64,000 nucleotides of DNA from JAYKJB01 sp035284745 [NCBI: Candidatus Sericytochromatia bacterium] (GCA_035284745.1 JAYKIL010000035.1:25940-89939); one strand, 5' to 3'; counted from the first letter of the stretch, positions 34,446 through 45,331 are shown. Notes: a model not told the origin generated them from the letters alone. Made by a program: numbers and translations.

Positions 34446-37400
34446 TAGCGAATGGGGAGTCGATAACGAGCGGAGGCGTTAAAGCCGCCTCCTAAGTCTT
34501 GTTCTAATTTGAGCACGATGGCATCGGTCAGCAGATAGTCAAAAATCATAATGCGTCCTGGAGTCTGGCCGGCCGGCGCCGTGATGTCCTGGGTATAGGT
34601 CACCGTCAGTTTTTCGTTGATGCGCTTGCCGACCGTAAAACTGGCACCTCCCGGGGAGGCCGGGTCAACGGAACCTGGCTTTACCTTCACCATGTCGACC
34701 ACGCCTTGTTCGGTGATGCCTCTCGCCACGCCTCCCGCGACTTGGTCCAGCAGGAAGTTGGAGGCCGTAGCGAGGCCGCCCCCTCCTGTTTCCCCGAGTT
34801 CCTTGCCCGTCTTGCCCGTTGCAATGAGCGTCAAAATATCCGTTTGGCTCATCGCTGGGGTGCTGTTAAGTTCAAGGCGTAGCTTGTCCGGCGTTCCGTT
34901 CGCCAGCACCCTCACATCGATGCCCTGTATGGCTGCCCGCGCAGAAAGGTTAAGATAGGGCACCAGGCGATGAGGGTCGATGAAGTCGATGGTTCCGGCA
35001 TCTAGGACATAGATACGATCCTGAAATGTGACTTCCGTGTCGCGCGTTTCAACCCGCCCAACGAGGGCTGGGTTGGCGGGGGTTCCTAGCACCAAGACGT
35101 CTCCACGCAATTCGCCTTGGACCACGTTATTGCGAACGAAGAATTGTTCGGGCAATGCCAGTTGAACGCGGAGCAGCGTGTCCCGAATAGATGGGTTGGC
35201 AAGCATCGCCGAGGAACTCGAACGGACACGTTTGCGAGTCGTCAATTTGCGCGCGAGGTCGATGTTTTCCGTGTAAGCCCCCTCCAAGACTCGGATCTGC
35301 CCATCTAAACTGCTTTTGCTCGGCTCCCACAAATAAGCCAGGTCGGCGTTGGCCACCGCTTCAAAACCAGGAATCCGCAAGGCCATTTCTTGGGCATTAA
35401 ACTGAAGATTGGCCGCGACGGGGCGACTGTCTTCATCCAATCTGGCGCCGCCCGTTGCCTGCATTCGGCCCGTCTGGCCGAAATTCGCTTGGAATGCGTC
35501 CAATGAAATTTGGTTCGGTGTGACCCGCAGAGCGACTTGAAGGTCGTGAATGGGTTGGGGCAAATTTCGAGTTTCGAGTTCCCCTTCCCGGATGTTGAGG
35601 GCGCCGTTCAGGCTTTTGTCATCCCAACGCCCGCGCAAAACCCCATCCATTTTAAGACGGCCGGACGCTCCGGCAAACTGCGCGGGGGCCAACTTTTCAA
35701 GGGTTTTTAAATCAATCAGCGCGTCAAGGCTCAGATCGGATGTGCCCCCCAAGCCCAAGGTGCCTTGGATGGCCGCACGTGTGTTCGCGCCGCGCATTTT
35801 GAAACTCTCGAAGTGAAGTTGGCGGTCCGCCATCGACAAGTGCCACGGCGATTCATTACGAATGACCAGTTCGGGGTAATCAAGTCGAAAATCGGCGATC
35901 TCAACTGAACCTTGCGCCTTTTCAGGCTGAGAGAGGTTTCCCTTGAGGCTGATACGTCCTGAAATATGGCCGTCCCTGGGCCATTGAATGTTGCGCTGCC
36001 AGCGGGAAGGGACGGCGGCTAGGATGGGTGCCATGCGGAAGTCAGGGGCTTCCAGTTGTAATTCTGCATCCCCCCTGCGCGGGTAAAAGGTGCCGTTCAA
36101 CCTCGCCTGCCGTCCGAATAAGCTCCCTCGCATTCGAACGGCGCGTTCGTTGCTTTTCAGATCCAAGAGACTGGGACCAAAGGCGTGCCCCCTGTGGTGA
36201 AAACCTGCCACGTGAATGGCGAGGTTTCCTTGCAGTTGAGAGACCTTTCCCCGTGCGTCTGCTTTCAGGCTGATAGGCGTATTCGCTGGCACGTTGTCCA
36301 AGGCCTCGGGTGGCAGTAGAAGCCCCAAAGTTAAATTTTTTGACTGCACCTCCACGCTGACTTCCCGCCCCCCAAGGGAGTAGCGCCCTCGGCCATCAAT
36401 ACGCCCATCGGCCAGGCGTGCCTGAAATGCCGGCACCACGATGGTTCCTGTTGTCAGACGCTCCGCGGGGGCTTGATAACGAAATGGCAGGTGCCATCGG
36501 TCAATTCGAACACTTCCCGCATCCGTTTTCTCGCCCGTCAAATCCCCTATCACGAGCAATTCTTGCGCCAGTGAGGCTGTCACTTTTCCACTCAGTGCAT
36601 GCAACGCGTGGGCTCCGTAGGCCATACGTTTTGCGCCCAAGGTTGCACGCAACTTCAGGGCATTCGGCGGCCCAAAAATGCGACCGTTCATTTTTACGCC
36701 ATCGCCACTCAAGGAATCGACTGCGATGATTTTTGCCACGCGATCCAGCGTGCTGGCTTGCATCTGGAACGTGAGTGAACTGTTTCCTCGGCGGCGGACC
36801 GTTCCTTCCGCGCGACCCTGGAGGTCGGCTATCTGGAGAGTGGATGGCTGGATCACGAATTCACTGGGAGAAATCGTTAACCGTGTTTCCCCCTTAACGG
36901 GCACATTCAGGGGGGTCCCTGGCACTTCGGGATGCGGCAGATGGGCGGCGCCGGCAAATTTGAGTGGGCCTTTAATCAGGAAATTGTCGCCCTGGCCACG
37001 GATGTCGAATACTGCCTGTAACCGTCCTGATAGTGGGGCTCCCGAGGCATTAAAGGTTTTTTGAATTTGGCCCAGATGCATCTGCTCAGCGCGGGCCGCG
37101 AATTGGTAGCGCACGGGCGCATCCAAGAGGGCTTGTCCCTGGGTGACGAATCTCCCATCGAACACCCGGGCCTCTAAAGACTGCAGACTGAACTGCCGGC
37201 CGCGAATATCCGCTGCGAGGTTCAGCGAGCCATTGAGGCCCTTTGGTATGCCAGGAAGCAAAACCGACGCCGAAGACAACGAGACCCCGGACATTTGAAG
37301 GTGGCCTTGCACGCGCTGGGCGGGTTCCACAAATGGGACTTGAGCCGCCAACGTCATTTTGCCGCCCAGAAGATCATCACAGGCGCTTTTCAGTTGGAGC

Positions 37401-39175
37401 ATCTGATCGTTAACACGCCACTTCGTATGAAGAATCAGGGGTATGGGGGCTCCCCGCTCTCGCGGGCTCGATTTCAAGCGACCCGCAAATTTTAGGCCTC
37501 CAGCACCCCGCCAACTCGCTGCTGCGGCTTGCCCTTTCAGCATAAAGTCGCCGCTAAAATGCCCCATCAATGGCAGAGGTTGTTCCAAGAAAGGACTGAC
37601 GCGATCGAGTTCGAATCCGCTGAGGGTCCCGCTCGTCTCGAAAGTCGGTGCCGATGCGGGGGGTGCTGTTATCTTTAACTTGGAGACAACGACGCCTCCC
37701 AAGGCCCGCCCTTCGCAATGTTTCAAAATCAAGCTCCGTCCGGCAATGTTAAGGTCAGAGTGCACCTGATAGTCCGTGAAACAGGGGCCCCTCTTCATTC
37801 GTCCGTTGACTCGGAATTCCCCCTTTCCACGCCACATCTCTGGGGCCGTGCCGCTTCCCAGAAAGGAGAGCTTCGCATTGAGGAGAGCGTTGAGACCTTC
37901 CGGAATCGGTACCTCAGCGCCGCGGGCAAGCTGAGGAAGCGAGATATCTGTCATTCGCAGTGTTAAGTCGCCTGGGTGGTTCTGGGTCAATGGAAGGGTG
38001 CCACGGCCGAGCATCCGTCCTCCCGCAATTTTCACCTTCAGCGCTTCCAATCGTACTGATTGAGTACTGGCGTACGCTTTGAGTCCTATGTCTGCGGCGG
38101 GAGTGTATGAACTTTGAATTTTTTGTCCGCGCAATTCAAGCGCGAGGGTCGGCTTCTGGGTGTTTCCCCGAAGGTTCCACTCGATGTTGATACGACCGCG
38201 CAGGGATAATTCCTCCCAGGCTCGCCAGGCCGGCAGTTCAGCCAGGTCAGTGGCAACGTGACCGTCGATCCTTAAGGTGGGAGGGGCGCCCTCCTGGGAG
38301 ACGATCTCACCTCTTCCCGAAAGTCTCACCCCTTGGGGTTTGATGTCGACCTCGCTCAGTGTTGTTTTCGATCCCCGGGTGTTGAACCGCAGACGAAATG
38401 ATTCGAGAGGCCACCTTTCTTGAGACATTGTCAGCGAGCCGTGGCCGGCCTCAATGCTTCCTCTCGCTGTTTTTTGACCCGAATTGAGCCGTAGGTGGCT
38501 CGAAATAGGAGAAATAGAGAGGTGAACTTGCCGCTCTGGGTCATCGTAATGCAGGGCGCCCCCTGAAATCGTCATAGAGTCTAGAACGAAGGCCGCGCCA
38601 TCCCTGGTCGGTTTTTCATCGGAACCTTTCGCAGGGAACAAGGCGTCCCAGTTGTAGCGTCCCCCCCCCCTGTGCGCTCCTCTCATAATCGGGGCGACAA
38701 CCTCAAGGCGGGAAATTCGCAGTTCCCGTCGGAGTAAGGCCCAACGGCTGATCTGTATTTCCAGGCGTTGGGCTTGGAATATTGGAGGTTCGGAATGTCC
38801 CAGCGGTGATACTTGAATTTTTTGCAGCGTCACATGACCTTTCAGGGGGTCGATAGACAGCTGTCCGCATTGCACGTCCGCCTGCATCGTATTTTTCAGG
38901 GCGTGCAAAACGCGTTGAGCTGCTGCGGTTGTAAGGCTCGGTTGGTAAAGCAGAGCCACCACGGCACCTACCAAGACGAGCACCGTGCAGAATAACGCCA
39001 GACAAATTGACTGAAACCGTGACACCTCGGTGACTTTCTCGCTTTTGGGAATAACTCGCCCGTTTCTTCCTCCATACCCACGGGGTCCTTGCATGGTTCT
39101 TACTTTCCGAGGGTTTACTTGGTAACCAGCGGATCGCACGAACAACTTGGTCACGGGCTTGGGTTGAGCTTTCAC
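34445..39175 (-). CDS. tamB: TamB-like translocation and assembly module protein
   Basis: 1576 residues. One N-terminal membrane helix (about 57-80, [21 protein letters not shown]) is followed by a very long run of beta-strand repeats with regular GxLxLxG-type spacing, as in AsmA/TamB proteins. The C-terminal DUF490 block is clear: [30 protein letters not shown], then [13 protein letters not shown], and the end in [15 protein letters not shown]. TamB spans the periplasm and works with TamA; family members are also linked to phospholipid transport. The GTG start at 39175 directly abuts GAAGGA, too close for normal use, so a start further in (for example the ATG at 39094) remains possible. Confidence 0.93.
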   Translation of the reverse strand: MKAQPKPVTKLFVRSAGYQVNPRKVRTMQGPRGYGGRNGRVIPKSEKVTEVSRFQSICLALFCTVLVLVGAVVALLYQPSLTTAAAQRVLHALKNTMQADVQCGQLSIDPLKGHVTLQKIQVSPLGHSEPPIFQAQRLEIQISRWALLRRELRISRLEVVAPIMRGAHRGGGRYNWDALFPAKGSDEKPTRDGAAFVLDSMTISGGALHYDDPERQVHLSISPISSHLRLNSGQKTARGSIEAGHGSLTMSQERWPLESFRLRFNTRGSKTTLSEVDIKPQGVRLSGRGEIVSQEGAPPTLRIDGHVATDLAELPAWRAWEELSLRGRINIEWNLRGNTQKPTLALELRGQKIQSSYTPAADIGLKAYASTQSVRLEALKVKIAGGRMLGRGTLPLTQNHPGDLTLRMTDISLPQLARGAEVPIPEGLNALLNAKLSFLGSGTAPEMWRGKGEFRVNGRMKRGPCFTDYQVHSDLNIAGRSLILKHCEGRALGGVVVSKLKITAPPASAPTFETSGTLSGFELDRVSPFLEQPLPLMGHFSGDFMLKGQAAAASWRGAGGLKFAGRLKSSPRERGAPIPLILHTKWRVNDQMLQLKSACDDLLGGKMTLAAQVPFVEPAQRVQGHLQMSGVSLSSASVLLPGIPKGLNGSLNLAADIRGRQFSLQSLEARVFDGRFVTQGQALLDAPVRYQFAARAEQMHLGQIQKTFNASGAPLSGRLQAVFDIRGQGDNFLIKGPLKFAGAAHLPHPEVPGTPLNVPVKGETRLTISPSEFVIQPSTLQIADLQGRAEGTVRRRGNSSLTFQMQASTLDRVAKIIAVDSLSGDGVKMNGRIFGPPNALKLRATLGAKRMAYGAHALHALSGKVTASLAQELLVIGDLTGEKTDAGSVRIDRWHLPFRYQAPAERLTTGTIVVPAFQARLADGRIDGRGRYSLGGREVSVEVQSKNLTLGLLLPPEALDNVPANTPISLKADARGKVSQLQGNLAIHVAGFHHRGHAFGPSLLDLKSNERAVRMRGSLFGRQARLNGTFYPRRGDAELQLEAPDFRMAPILAAVPSRWQRNIQWPRDGHISGRISLKGNLSQPEKAQGSVEIADFRLDYPELVIRNESPWHLSMADRQLHFESFKMRGANTRAAIQGTLGLGGTSDLSLDALIDLKTLEKLAPAQFAGASGRLKMDGVLRGRWDDKSLNGALNIREGELETRNLPQPIHDLQVALRVTPNQISLDAFQANFGQTGRMQATGGARLDEDSRPVAANLQFNAQEMALRIPGFEAVANADLAYLWEPSKSSLDGQIRVLEGAYTENIDLARKLTTRKRVRSSSSAMLANPSIRDTLLRVQLALPEQFFVRNNVVQGELRGDVLVLGTPANPALVGRVETRDTEVTFQDRIYVLDAGTIDFIDPHRLVPYLNLSARAAIQGIDVRVLANGTPDKLRLELNSTPAMSQTDILTLIATGKTGKELGETGGGGLATASNFLLDQVAGGVARGITEQGVVDMVKVKPGSVDPASPGGASFTVGKRINEKLTVTYTQDITAPAGQTPGRIMIFDYLLTDAIVLKLEQDLGGGFNASARYRLPIR

Positions 39176-39258
39176 TCCTTCTTGTGATATCTATAGTAAA
39201 GGTAAAATTTTATTTAAGTTGGCTTGCAACCAAGGCGGTTGCTACAGGAGTTATTCGC

Positions 39259-39516
39259 TTGATTAAAGAAGACGTTTTGGAAATGGACGGCACGATCGTC
39301 GAGGCGCTGTCGAATGGTATGTTCCGCATCACGCTCGACAATGGGCACGAGGTTCTTGGTCACCTGGCCGGCCGTATGCGGCGTTTTCGTATCAAAGTCT
39401 TGCTGGGTGATCGTGTGAAGGTGGAACTCTCGCCATACGACCTGACCCGCGGTCGCATCACGTTCCGAAATAAGGGCGACTTTGCGCCTGCGGGACGTCC
39501 TCCCGTTCGTCGCTAA
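39259..39516 (+). CDS. infA: Translation initiation factor IF-1
   Basis: 85 residues. I choose TTG at 39259 because the protein then starts [11 protein letters not shown] as in IF-1, and AGGAG (39246-39250) lies 8 bases upstream; an open stretch to 39184 is leader. The family core is intact: [21 protein letters not shown] and [16 protein letters not shown]. The tail has about 13 extra residues ([13 protein letters not shown]). IF-1 binds the 30S A site during initiation. TTG as start may hold expression down. It diverges from tamB and converges with lepB, 6 bases away. Confidence 0.95.
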   Translation: MIKEDVLEMDGTIVEALSNGMFRITLDNGHEVLGHLAGRMRRFRIKVLLGDRVKVELSPYDLTRGRITFRNKGDFAPAGRPPVRR

Positions 39517-39522
39517 CGAATT

Positions 39523-40161
39523 TCATAGCGACTGAGCCATCTCAATTCGTGGCTCGGGGCTTCTTAGCCCACCGAAACGGCTCGGGGGCCAAAATCGAAA
39601 GCTGGCCCTGCCGATGATGTTACAAACAGGCAAGGGGCCCCACGTAGCGCTGTCGACGCTGTTGCGCCTGTTGTCGCCGAGAACAAATACGCTGTTTGCG
39701 GGAACTTTTTTTTCCGACATCTGAAGGGTTGCGGTTGCAGTCAGTGCATAAGGCTCTCTGGTTCGGCGTCCATTCCGAAAAAGTTGTCCATCCACCACCG
39801 CCACGCGATCGCCAGGCAGAGCCACCACGCGTTTGATCCAGGGGATGCTAGGGTCCAGGCCTACCTGATTTTGAAACGCGCTCTGCGGGGGGTGGAAAAC
39901 AACAATTTCACCGTAGCGCGGGCGCCGGAGATGGTACGATACCTTCTCGATGACCAAGCGGTCGCCAATGGTGAGGGTGGGGGCCATCGACAGAGATGGG
40001 ATGAATCGAGCCTCCGCTATAATGGTGTGGCAAAACCAGGCGAGGGTGCAGGCCAAAGCAAGAACGGTCAGGACATCGCGTCCGTCCAAATAAAGTGTTG
40101 CTTCGGCGGACTGGTGGCGCTTCGTTGAGGTTCGGGGCTTGAGTTGCAACGCGTGCCTCAC
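39523..40161 (-). CDS. lepB: Signal peptidase I
   Basis: 212 residues from GTG at 40161, which has AAGGA about 10 bases upstream. The longer open frame (to 40440) would run into the divergent lipoprotein gene and lacks family likeness. One membrane helix (about 30-50, LTVLALACTLAWFCHTIIAEA) is followed by the catalytic Ser58 in PSLSMAPTL and Lys110 in IKRVVALPGD, and by GDNRRNSVDS. It removes signal peptides at the outer face of the inner membrane. Many genes in this window encode its substrates, although the lipoproteins need LspA instead. Confidence 0.93.
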   Translation of the reverse strand: MRHALQLKPRTSTKRHQSAEATLYLDGRDVLTVLALACTLAWFCHTIIAEARFIPSLSMAPTLTIGDRLVIEKVSYHLRRPRYGEIVVFHPPQSAFQNQVGLDPSIPWIKRVVALPGDRVAVVDGQLFRNGRRTREPYALTATATLQMSEKKVPANSVFVLGDNRRNSVDSATWGPLPVCNIIGRASFRFWPPSRFGGLRSPEPRIEMAQSL

Positions 40162-40267
40162 AGGATGTGGTTCCTTGGGTTCGGGTTCTCTGACGCTTCT
40201 GACACGCAATTGATGGCGAGCAAACGACCGATTGTTACTTTCATTCCCTGATGTCCCCCACCATAAC

Positions 40268-40735
40268 GTGCTGAGAAAGGTCTCTGTGATCTTTACCACG
40301 CTTGCGTGCTTGTGTGCTTGTGCAGACCCTCCGGGTTTGCGAAAACCACTGCCGCTTGAGCAAACTGAGATGAATACTTCATTTGCCTCACATCGCCAAC
40401 TGGCCCGGGAACTGGCCCAGGAGGAGGGCGTGCTCAGCACTTATCTGACCCAGACGAACAATCCGCGTGAATTGGTGGTTATTGTGCGCGACAAGGACAT
40501 CAGGCGTCGTGTGGATGATAAGTACCGGGGGCGTCTCAACGGCCTGACGATTCGTGTGGAGTTGTCTCCCAAGGGATTTGAAGAACAGGGAATACTCGCG
40601 GTCACAAAGGAGGAACTTCCCAGCACATGGTGGGGGTGGCTCGTCTATTATTTCCGCCACTATGCTTTCCGTATACTAGGGACCCGCGAGCACAAAACAA
40701 ACCCAGCACCGGCAGGTTCCTTTTCGCCGACTTGA
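40268..40735 (+). CDS. Small lipoprotein of unknown function
   Basis: 155 residues from the GTG at 40268. The frame is open from TTG at 40232, but the signal peptide fits the later start. It ends in ACLCAC with a Cys near residue 17, the predicted lipidation site. The mature part is soluble and mixed alpha/beta; a short hydrophobic stretch (WWGWLVYYFRHYAFRIL) near the C-terminus may contact the membrane. The gene diverges from lepB. No family recognised and no clear ribosome site, so the start is uncertain. Confidence 0.62.
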   Translation: MLRKVSVIFTTLACLCACADPPGLRKPLPLEQTEMNTSFASHRQLARELAQEEGVLSTYLTQTNNPRELVVIVRDKDIRRRVDDKYRGRLNGLTIRVELSPKGFEEQGILAVTKEELPSTWWGWLVYYFRHYAFRILGTREHKTNPAPAGSFSPT

Positions 40736-40774
40736 GGCGCAACCTTGAACGGCGGCACGAGAGGGGCCGACGTT

Positions 40775-41344
40775 TTAGGCGGGTGTGCTCGGGCGGGTCG
40801 CGTTGGAAAACGCGTGCTTGGCTGCCAGGCCGTATTGGATGCCCGAGGCCACCGTGAGCCCAACCGCAAACCAGTAGCTGATAGTCGCCACTTTTGCGAG
40901 TGTTGCGCCCTCTACCGGAAGACCCGTTGAATCGAGAGCGGCAAGCAGAAGAATGATGGCAATCATCTGAATGGCAGCCTTCCACTTACCCCACCAGCCA
41001 GCTTGGACGATCACCCCGCGGGAGGCTTCAAGGGCTCGGAGCCCTGTTACGAGAAATTCGCGGAAGAGGATGAGCGTGACACTCCAAGCCGGGATGATAC
41101 CTCGGGCGCAGAGGGCCACCAAGGCTCCCGTGACCAATAACTTGTCGACCAATGGATCGAGCAACTGTCCTAAGGGCGTCACCTGATTCCACTTTCTTGC
41201 CAGATAACCGTCGACCCAATCGGTGAGGGAAGCGATCACAAAAATAACCAAAGCAATTCGCTCATAGCCGTTCCACTCCAGCAAGAGCAGAAAGGGAATG
41301 GCCAGCGCCAGCCTGCTTAATGTGATGAGATTGGGCAGATTCAT
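40775..41344 (-). CDS. pgsA: CDP-diacylglycerol-glycerol-3-phosphate 3-phosphatidyltransferase
   Basis: 189 residues, a normal PgsA length. The full CDP-alcohol phosphotransferase motif is present: Asp42, Asp45-Gly46, Ala49-Arg50, Gly59, Asp63, Asp67. Four to six membrane helices. PgsA makes phosphatidylglycerol-phosphate at the inner membrane. The start overlaps the stop of rimO by 4 bases (ATGA), an arrangement seen in several bacteria, so the two are co-translated. Confidence 0.93.
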   Translation of the reverse strand: MNLPNLITLSRLALAIPFLLLLEWNGYERIALVIFVIASLTDWVDGYLARKWNQVTPLGQLLDPLVDKLLVTGALVALCARGIIPAWSVTLILFREFLVTGLRALEASRGVIVQAGWWGKWKAAIQMIAIILLLAALDSTGLPVEGATLAKVATISYWFAVGLTVASGIQYGLAAKHAFSNATRPSTPA

Positions 41345-42678
41345 GCGGGCAAAAGGACCCGTGTGACTTCGCCGTGAAGATCGTAGGGCTTGGCCTCGGT
41401 GATTCTCACTCGAACCAAATCGCCAGGTTCTACCGCTGGGTCGTCACACCGTGCAAACGTCGTACCATCGACGTCTGGCGCATCTCGATAAGTTCTTCCA
41501 ATCAGAATGCCGGTTTTGGTTTCTACCGCCTCCACCAGCATATCGAGCTCCGTTCCCACGAGCTGGTCGTGGATTGATTGCGAGACGCTCTGCTGCAGGG
41601 CCATGAGCGCAGAGCGGCGGTGATTGGCGACCTTTTTAGGCACACGCCCTTTCAGGGGATAGGCTGTGGTCCCCTCTTCTGGAGAGAAGACAAAAACCCC
41701 TACGTGATCCAGTCGTTGCGCTCGAACAAAATCCATTAAATGGGCAAATTCCTCGTCTGTTTCCCCGGGAAATCCGACGATCATGCTGGTTCGCAAAACC
41801 AAGTTTGGAACGCCTGAACGCATACGAGCCACTAAATCTTCAATGCTTTCGTTGGTGGGGCGATGCATCCGGCGCAATACATCTGGATGGCTGTGTTGTA
41901 GAGGAATATCGATATAGGGCAGCACTTTAGGCAGGCTACGGAGTGCCGAAAAAAGCGCGTCATTGACATACATAGGGTAGGCGTAATGCAGACGAATCCA
42001 AACCAAGCCTTCCACTGCATTGAGCGCCTCAAGCAACTCGGGAAGGGCCGCTTTTCCATATCTATCGAGACCATAACGGGTACTGTCTTGGGCAATAAGA
42101 ACGACTTCCCGCGTTCCGCCCGCGACCAAGGCCTTCGCCTCTTCAACAATGGTTTCAATAGGCCGCGACCGATGACCGCCGCGCAACTGAGGAATGATGC
42201 AAAACGAGCAACGATGGTCGCACCCTTCGGAAATTTTCAGGTATGCGCTGGGCCCAAGGCCGCTTTGCAGGCGCGGAAGCACCTCATCGTACGCATAGAT
42301 GGGTTTTTCTGCGATTTCGGTGAATCGTTCACCGTCAAGAACGCGTTCGACCACCCGCACGATGGACTTAAGGTCCCCGGACCCAATGGCCGCCGAGACC
42401 TCCGGGAGGGCTTCCAGGACTTCTTCCCTGTGGCGTTGAACCATGCAGCCCGCCATCACAATTTTTCGGGTTCCCCCTTGCGCCAGTTCCAATATTTGCC
42501 GGGCTGATTCCTGTTGCGCGCTCACTAAAAAGCCACAGGTGTTTACCAGCACGACATCCGCATCGTCTGTCTCAGAAACCAATTGAAACCCGGCTTGCCC
42601 CAACAGCCCCATCATAATTTCAGTGTCGACCAGATTCTTGGCACATCCCAGATTCACAACTCCGACTTTGGCTGTCAT
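41341..42678 (-). CDS. rimO: Ribosomal protein uS12 methylthiotransferase
   Basis: 445 residues. Auxiliary-cluster cysteines Cys12 (NLGCAKNLVDTE), Cys48 (VNTCGF) and Cys78 (MAGCMVQR), then the radical-SAM motif EGCDHRCSFCIIPQLRG (Cys153, 157, 160) and a C-terminal TRAM domain. GCAKNLVD and IIPQLRG are the RimO forms, distinct from MiaB. It adds a methylthio group to an aspartate of ribosomal protein S12. Followed by pgsA with a 4-base overlap. Confidence 0.95.
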   Translation of the reverse strand: MTAKVGVVNLGCAKNLVDTEIMMGLLGQAGFQLVSETDDADVVLVNTCGFLVSAQQESARQILELAQGGTRKIVMAGCMVQRHREEVLEALPEVSAAIGSGDLKSIVRVVERVLDGERFTEIAEKPIYAYDEVLPRLQSGLGPSAYLKISEGCDHRCSFCIIPQLRGGHRSRPIETIVEEAKALVAGGTREVVLIAQDSTRYGLDRYGKAALPELLEALNAVEGLVWIRLHYAYPMYVNDALFSALRSLPKVLPYIDIPLQHSHPDVLRRMHRPTNESIEDLVARMRSGVPNLVLRTSMIVGFPGETDEEFAHLMDFVRAQRLDHVGVFVFSPEEGTTAYPLKGRVPKKVANHRRSALMALQQSVSQSIHDQLVGTELDMLVEAVETKTGILIGRTYRDAPDVDGTTFARCDDPAVEPGDLVRVRITEAKPYDLHGEVTRVLLPA

Positions 42679-42761
42679 GGTTTTACTCCACCTTTGAGAA
42701 TACAGGCCACGCGTTGTACATACGCCTCGGGAGAAGGCGGGCGCGGTGATCTTCCCGTTCG

Positions 42762-43970
42762 CTAATTGAACAGGAAACCCCCAAGGGCTAAATCTCCCGT
42801 GGGCGCAATAAATGCAGGATTTAGTTGTTGTAAGTTGAATACCTGAGGAACATTGAGGGCCCCCCGTTGATATTGAAACACCGCCACGTTGTTGCTTCCT
42901 GAGAGAGAGACATAGACCTCGGTTCCAAGCGAAGAGACTTCAACAGCTTGTGGCTGGCGCCCTTGCACCAAAACAGAATTGCCCCGAGGCGACATATCGG
43001 CAGCCGAGAAAACCTGCATCGCGTCTCGGGTTTCCAAAGTGACGAATACCGCGTCGGGGTTACCCCCTAAATTTCTGGACACTGCCACATCGAAAGGTGA
43101 ACCCAGAACGTCCAATACATTGGCCTGGTTCGTCTGCTGACTATTCAAGAAAAAGATTCGATTGGCCCGTGGATCCGTCACATAGATAAGGTCTCCGCTG
43201 CCTTGAGCGCCGGTGGCGACCGCGATGTTGAGAGGCTGCACAGCCCCAATCAGCGGAACAGTCCGCAGGACACTGTATGTGGCATTTTGCCCCACAGAAC
43301 CGCCACCTCCCGAGGTGGGGGGCGCCGACTGCGGATTTCCTTGAAGGATACACAGTGCCCCCCCTTCACACGCCACATAAACCAAGGAACCAGTAGCGTT
43401 GGTCGCAATCCCTTTGGGTCGCAGCCTGCGGGGCGAGGTTCCCCCGGTTCCGCCGGACGGAGGCGTGCCCGGATTAGTTTCTGGCGTGGCCAGCAGCACG
43501 GTTTGCACAACGGTATTGGTGGGGATGTCGATGACAGAGACGGTGTCGTCGTCTGTGTTGGTCACAAAACCGCGGGTCCCTGTCGGCGCGATGGCCATGG
43601 CGAAGGGGCGTGTCCCGACTGAAATGGTTCGGTTCACCAGACGATTGCGCCTGTCGATGACCGCCACAGTATTACCGAGTTCACACACCACGTAGAGGTA
43701 CAACTGACGCCCCCGCGGATCCATTGTCAAGCCCCGCGGCCCATTCCCCACTAAAATGGGTTCTTGTTCCACGCGCGATTGCACCGTGTTGATTTCAAGC
43801 ACCGCATTTTTGTTGTACAGCGTGGTGTAAACAAAGCCTGTCGGGCGGGCCCCCACAACGCCAGGGTCATTTTGCGGGCCGCCTCCGATGACCGAGCACC
43901 CCAAGGCGCCAAGGCCGGAGACGGACACTGCAAGAGACACCAAAACGCGGGCACAATTCGGCAAATGCAT
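42762..43970 (-). CDS. Lipoprotein with YVTN-type beta-propeller repeats
   Basis: 402 residues; ATG with GAGG 6 bases upstream. The signal peptide ends in GALGC (Cys25). Repeats typical of the YVTN/lactonase-like propeller can be seen: RQLYLYVVCELGNTVAVIDRR, GTRGFVTNTDDDTVSVIDIPT, SLVYVACEGGALCIL, and a later TEVYVSLSGSNNVAVFQY. Such proteins usually act as extracellular binding or scaffold domains. It stands alone, upstream of the icd gene on the opposite strand. Confidence 0.85.
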   Translation of the reverse strand: MHLPNCARVLVSLAVSVSGLGALGCSVIGGGPQNDPGVVGARPTGFVYTTLYNKNAVLEINTVQSRVEQEPILVGNGPRGLTMDPRGRQLYLYVVCELGNTVAVIDRRNRLVNRTISVGTRPFAMAIAPTGTRGFVTNTDDDTVSVIDIPTNTVVQTVLLATPETNPGTPPSGGTGGTSPRRLRPKGIATNATGSLVYVACEGGALCILQGNPQSAPPTSGGGGSVGQNATYSVLRTVPLIGAVQPLNIAVATGAQGSGDLIYVTDPRANRIFFLNSQQTNQANVLDVLGSPFDVAVSRNLGGNPDAVFVTLETRDAMQVFSAADMSPRGNSVLVQGRQPQAVEVSSLGTEVYVSLSGSNNVAVFQYQRGALNVPQVFNLQQLNPAFIAPTGDLALGGFLFN

Positions 43971-44026
43971 GATGACCTCATCATACCAGAGACCTGAAGG
44001 CTTGACCTGATTGCTTGTTACGCCTT

Positions 44027-44060
44027 AACGACACGGTGCTGTCGTTTGTTGGTGTACAAT
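44027..44060 (+). promoter_or_regulatory. Candidate icd promoter with an overlapping inverted repeat
   Basis: AACGACA (44027-44033) and TGTCGTT (44040-44046) are a perfect 7-base inverted repeat with a 6-base spacer. A -10-like TACAAT lies at 44055-44060, 31 bases before the icd ATG. The repeat covers the place of the -35 box, which has no good consensus, so a repressor or activator site is possible. Confidence 0.45.
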
Positions 44061-44091
44061 CAGACACATTTTGGAGACGGAGACATTAGCT

Positions 44092-45321
44092 ATGAACAAG
44101 ATCAAAGTGGTTAATCCAGTCGTTGAACTCGACGGCGATGAGATGACCCGCATCATTTGGAGCTTCATTCGCGAAAAGCTGATCCTTCCTTACCTCGATA
44201 TCGAGTTGAAGTATTTCGATTTGGGAATCGAGCATCGCGATGCCACCGATGACCGGGTGACGGTGGACGCGGCCGAGGCCATCAAGCAGTACGGAGTGGG
44301 GGTGAAATGTGCGACCATCACGCCTGATGAGGCGCGAGTTGAGGAGTTCAAGCTGAAGAAGATGTGGAAGTCTCCCAATGGGACGATCCGCAACATCTTG
44401 GATGGCACGGTCTTCCGCGAGCCGATCATTTGCAGCAACGTGCCGCGCCTGGTGCCGGGCTGGACGAAGCCGATTGTTATCGGCCGTCACGCGCACGGCG
44501 ACCAGTATCGCGCCACCGATTTCCGCGTGCCGGGTCCTGGCACGTTGAGCATCAAGTTCGTGGGCGCCGACGGCCAGGTGATCGAGCAAGAGATTACGCA
44601 GTTCCCGGGCTCTGGCATCGCGATGGGCATGTACAACTACGACGACTCCATCCGCGGCTTCGCGCGGGCTTGCATGAACTATGGCCTGCAAAAACAGTGG
44701 CCGGTGTACCTCAGCACCAAGAACACCATCCTGAAGGCCTACGACGGGCGCTTCAAGGACATCTTCGCCGAGGTGTTTGAAGCCGAGTTCAAGGCACGCT
44801 ACGATGCGGTCGGCCTGACCTACGAGCACCGCCTGATCGATGACATGGTGGCGGCGGCACTGAAGTGGGAAGGCGGCTTTGTGTGGGCCTGCAAGAACTA
44901 CGATGGTGACGTGCAATCGGACACCGTGGCCCAAGGCTTTGGCTCGCTGGGCCTGATGACGTCTGTGCTGCTGAGCCCGGATGGCAAGACGGTGGAATCC
45001 GAAGCGGCGCACGGCACCGTGACGCGCCACTACCGCGAGCACCAGAAGGGTCGTCCCACCTCGACGAACCCGATTGCCTCCATCTTTGCGTGGACGCGCG
45101 GCCTGCAGTATCGCGCCCAGTTCGATGAAACGCCTGAGCTGGCGCACTTCGCGACCACGCTGGAGCAGGTGTGCGTCGAGACGGTGGAAGCGGGCTTCAT
45201 GACCAAGGACCTCGCGCTGCTGGTTGGCCCGAACCAGGGCTGGCTGAACACGCAAGAGTTCCTGGATAAGATCGACGAGAATCTGAAGCAAAAACTGTCT
45301 GCCTTATCGGCAGTCGTATAG
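44092..45321 (+). CDS. icd: NADP-dependent isocitrate dehydrogenase (eukaryotic-type subfamily)
   Basis: 409 residues from the ATG at 44092, with GGAG 9 bases upstream; an in-frame TTG at 44071 is less likely. The start [23 protein letters not shown], then [20 protein letters not shown] and [14 protein letters not shown], are those of the homodimeric NADP-IDH type shared by eukaryotes and many bacteria, about 400 residues. It oxidises isocitrate to 2-oxoglutarate with NADP in the TCA cycle. Codon use is striking: Leu is mostly CTG and C-ending codons dominate, unlike the TTG-rich neighbours. It ends at a bidirectional terminator. Confidence 0.95.
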   Translation: MNKIKVVNPVVELDGDEMTRIIWSFIREKLILPYLDIELKYFDLGIEHRDATDDRVTVDAAEAIKQYGVGVKCATITPDEARVEEFKLKKMWKSPNGTIRNILDGTVFREPIICSNVPRLVPGWTKPIVIGRHAHGDQYRATDFRVPGPGTLSIKFVGADGQVIEQEITQFPGSGIAMGMYNYDDSIRGFARACMNYGLQKQWPVYLSTKNTILKAYDGRFKDIFAEVFEAEFKARYDAVGLTYEHRLIDDMVAAALKWEGGFVWACKNYDGDVQSDTVAQGFGSLGLMTSVLLSPDGKTVESEAAHGTVTRHYREHQKGRPTSTNPIASIFAWTRGLQYRAQFDETPELAHFATTLEQVCVETVEAGFMTKDLALLVGPNQGWLNTQEFLDKIDENLKQKLSALSAVV

Positions 45322-45331
45322 CTCAAAAAAA

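Noticed and set aside
40162-40440. N-terminal extension of lepB
   Set aside because: It would overlap the divergent lipoprotein gene and has no likeness to signal peptidases; GTG 40161 has a ribosome site.
44086-45291. 401-codon open frame on the minus strand across icd
   Set aside because: It is a shadow of the C/G-rich codon pattern of icd; it has no family likeness and covers the whole enzyme gene.
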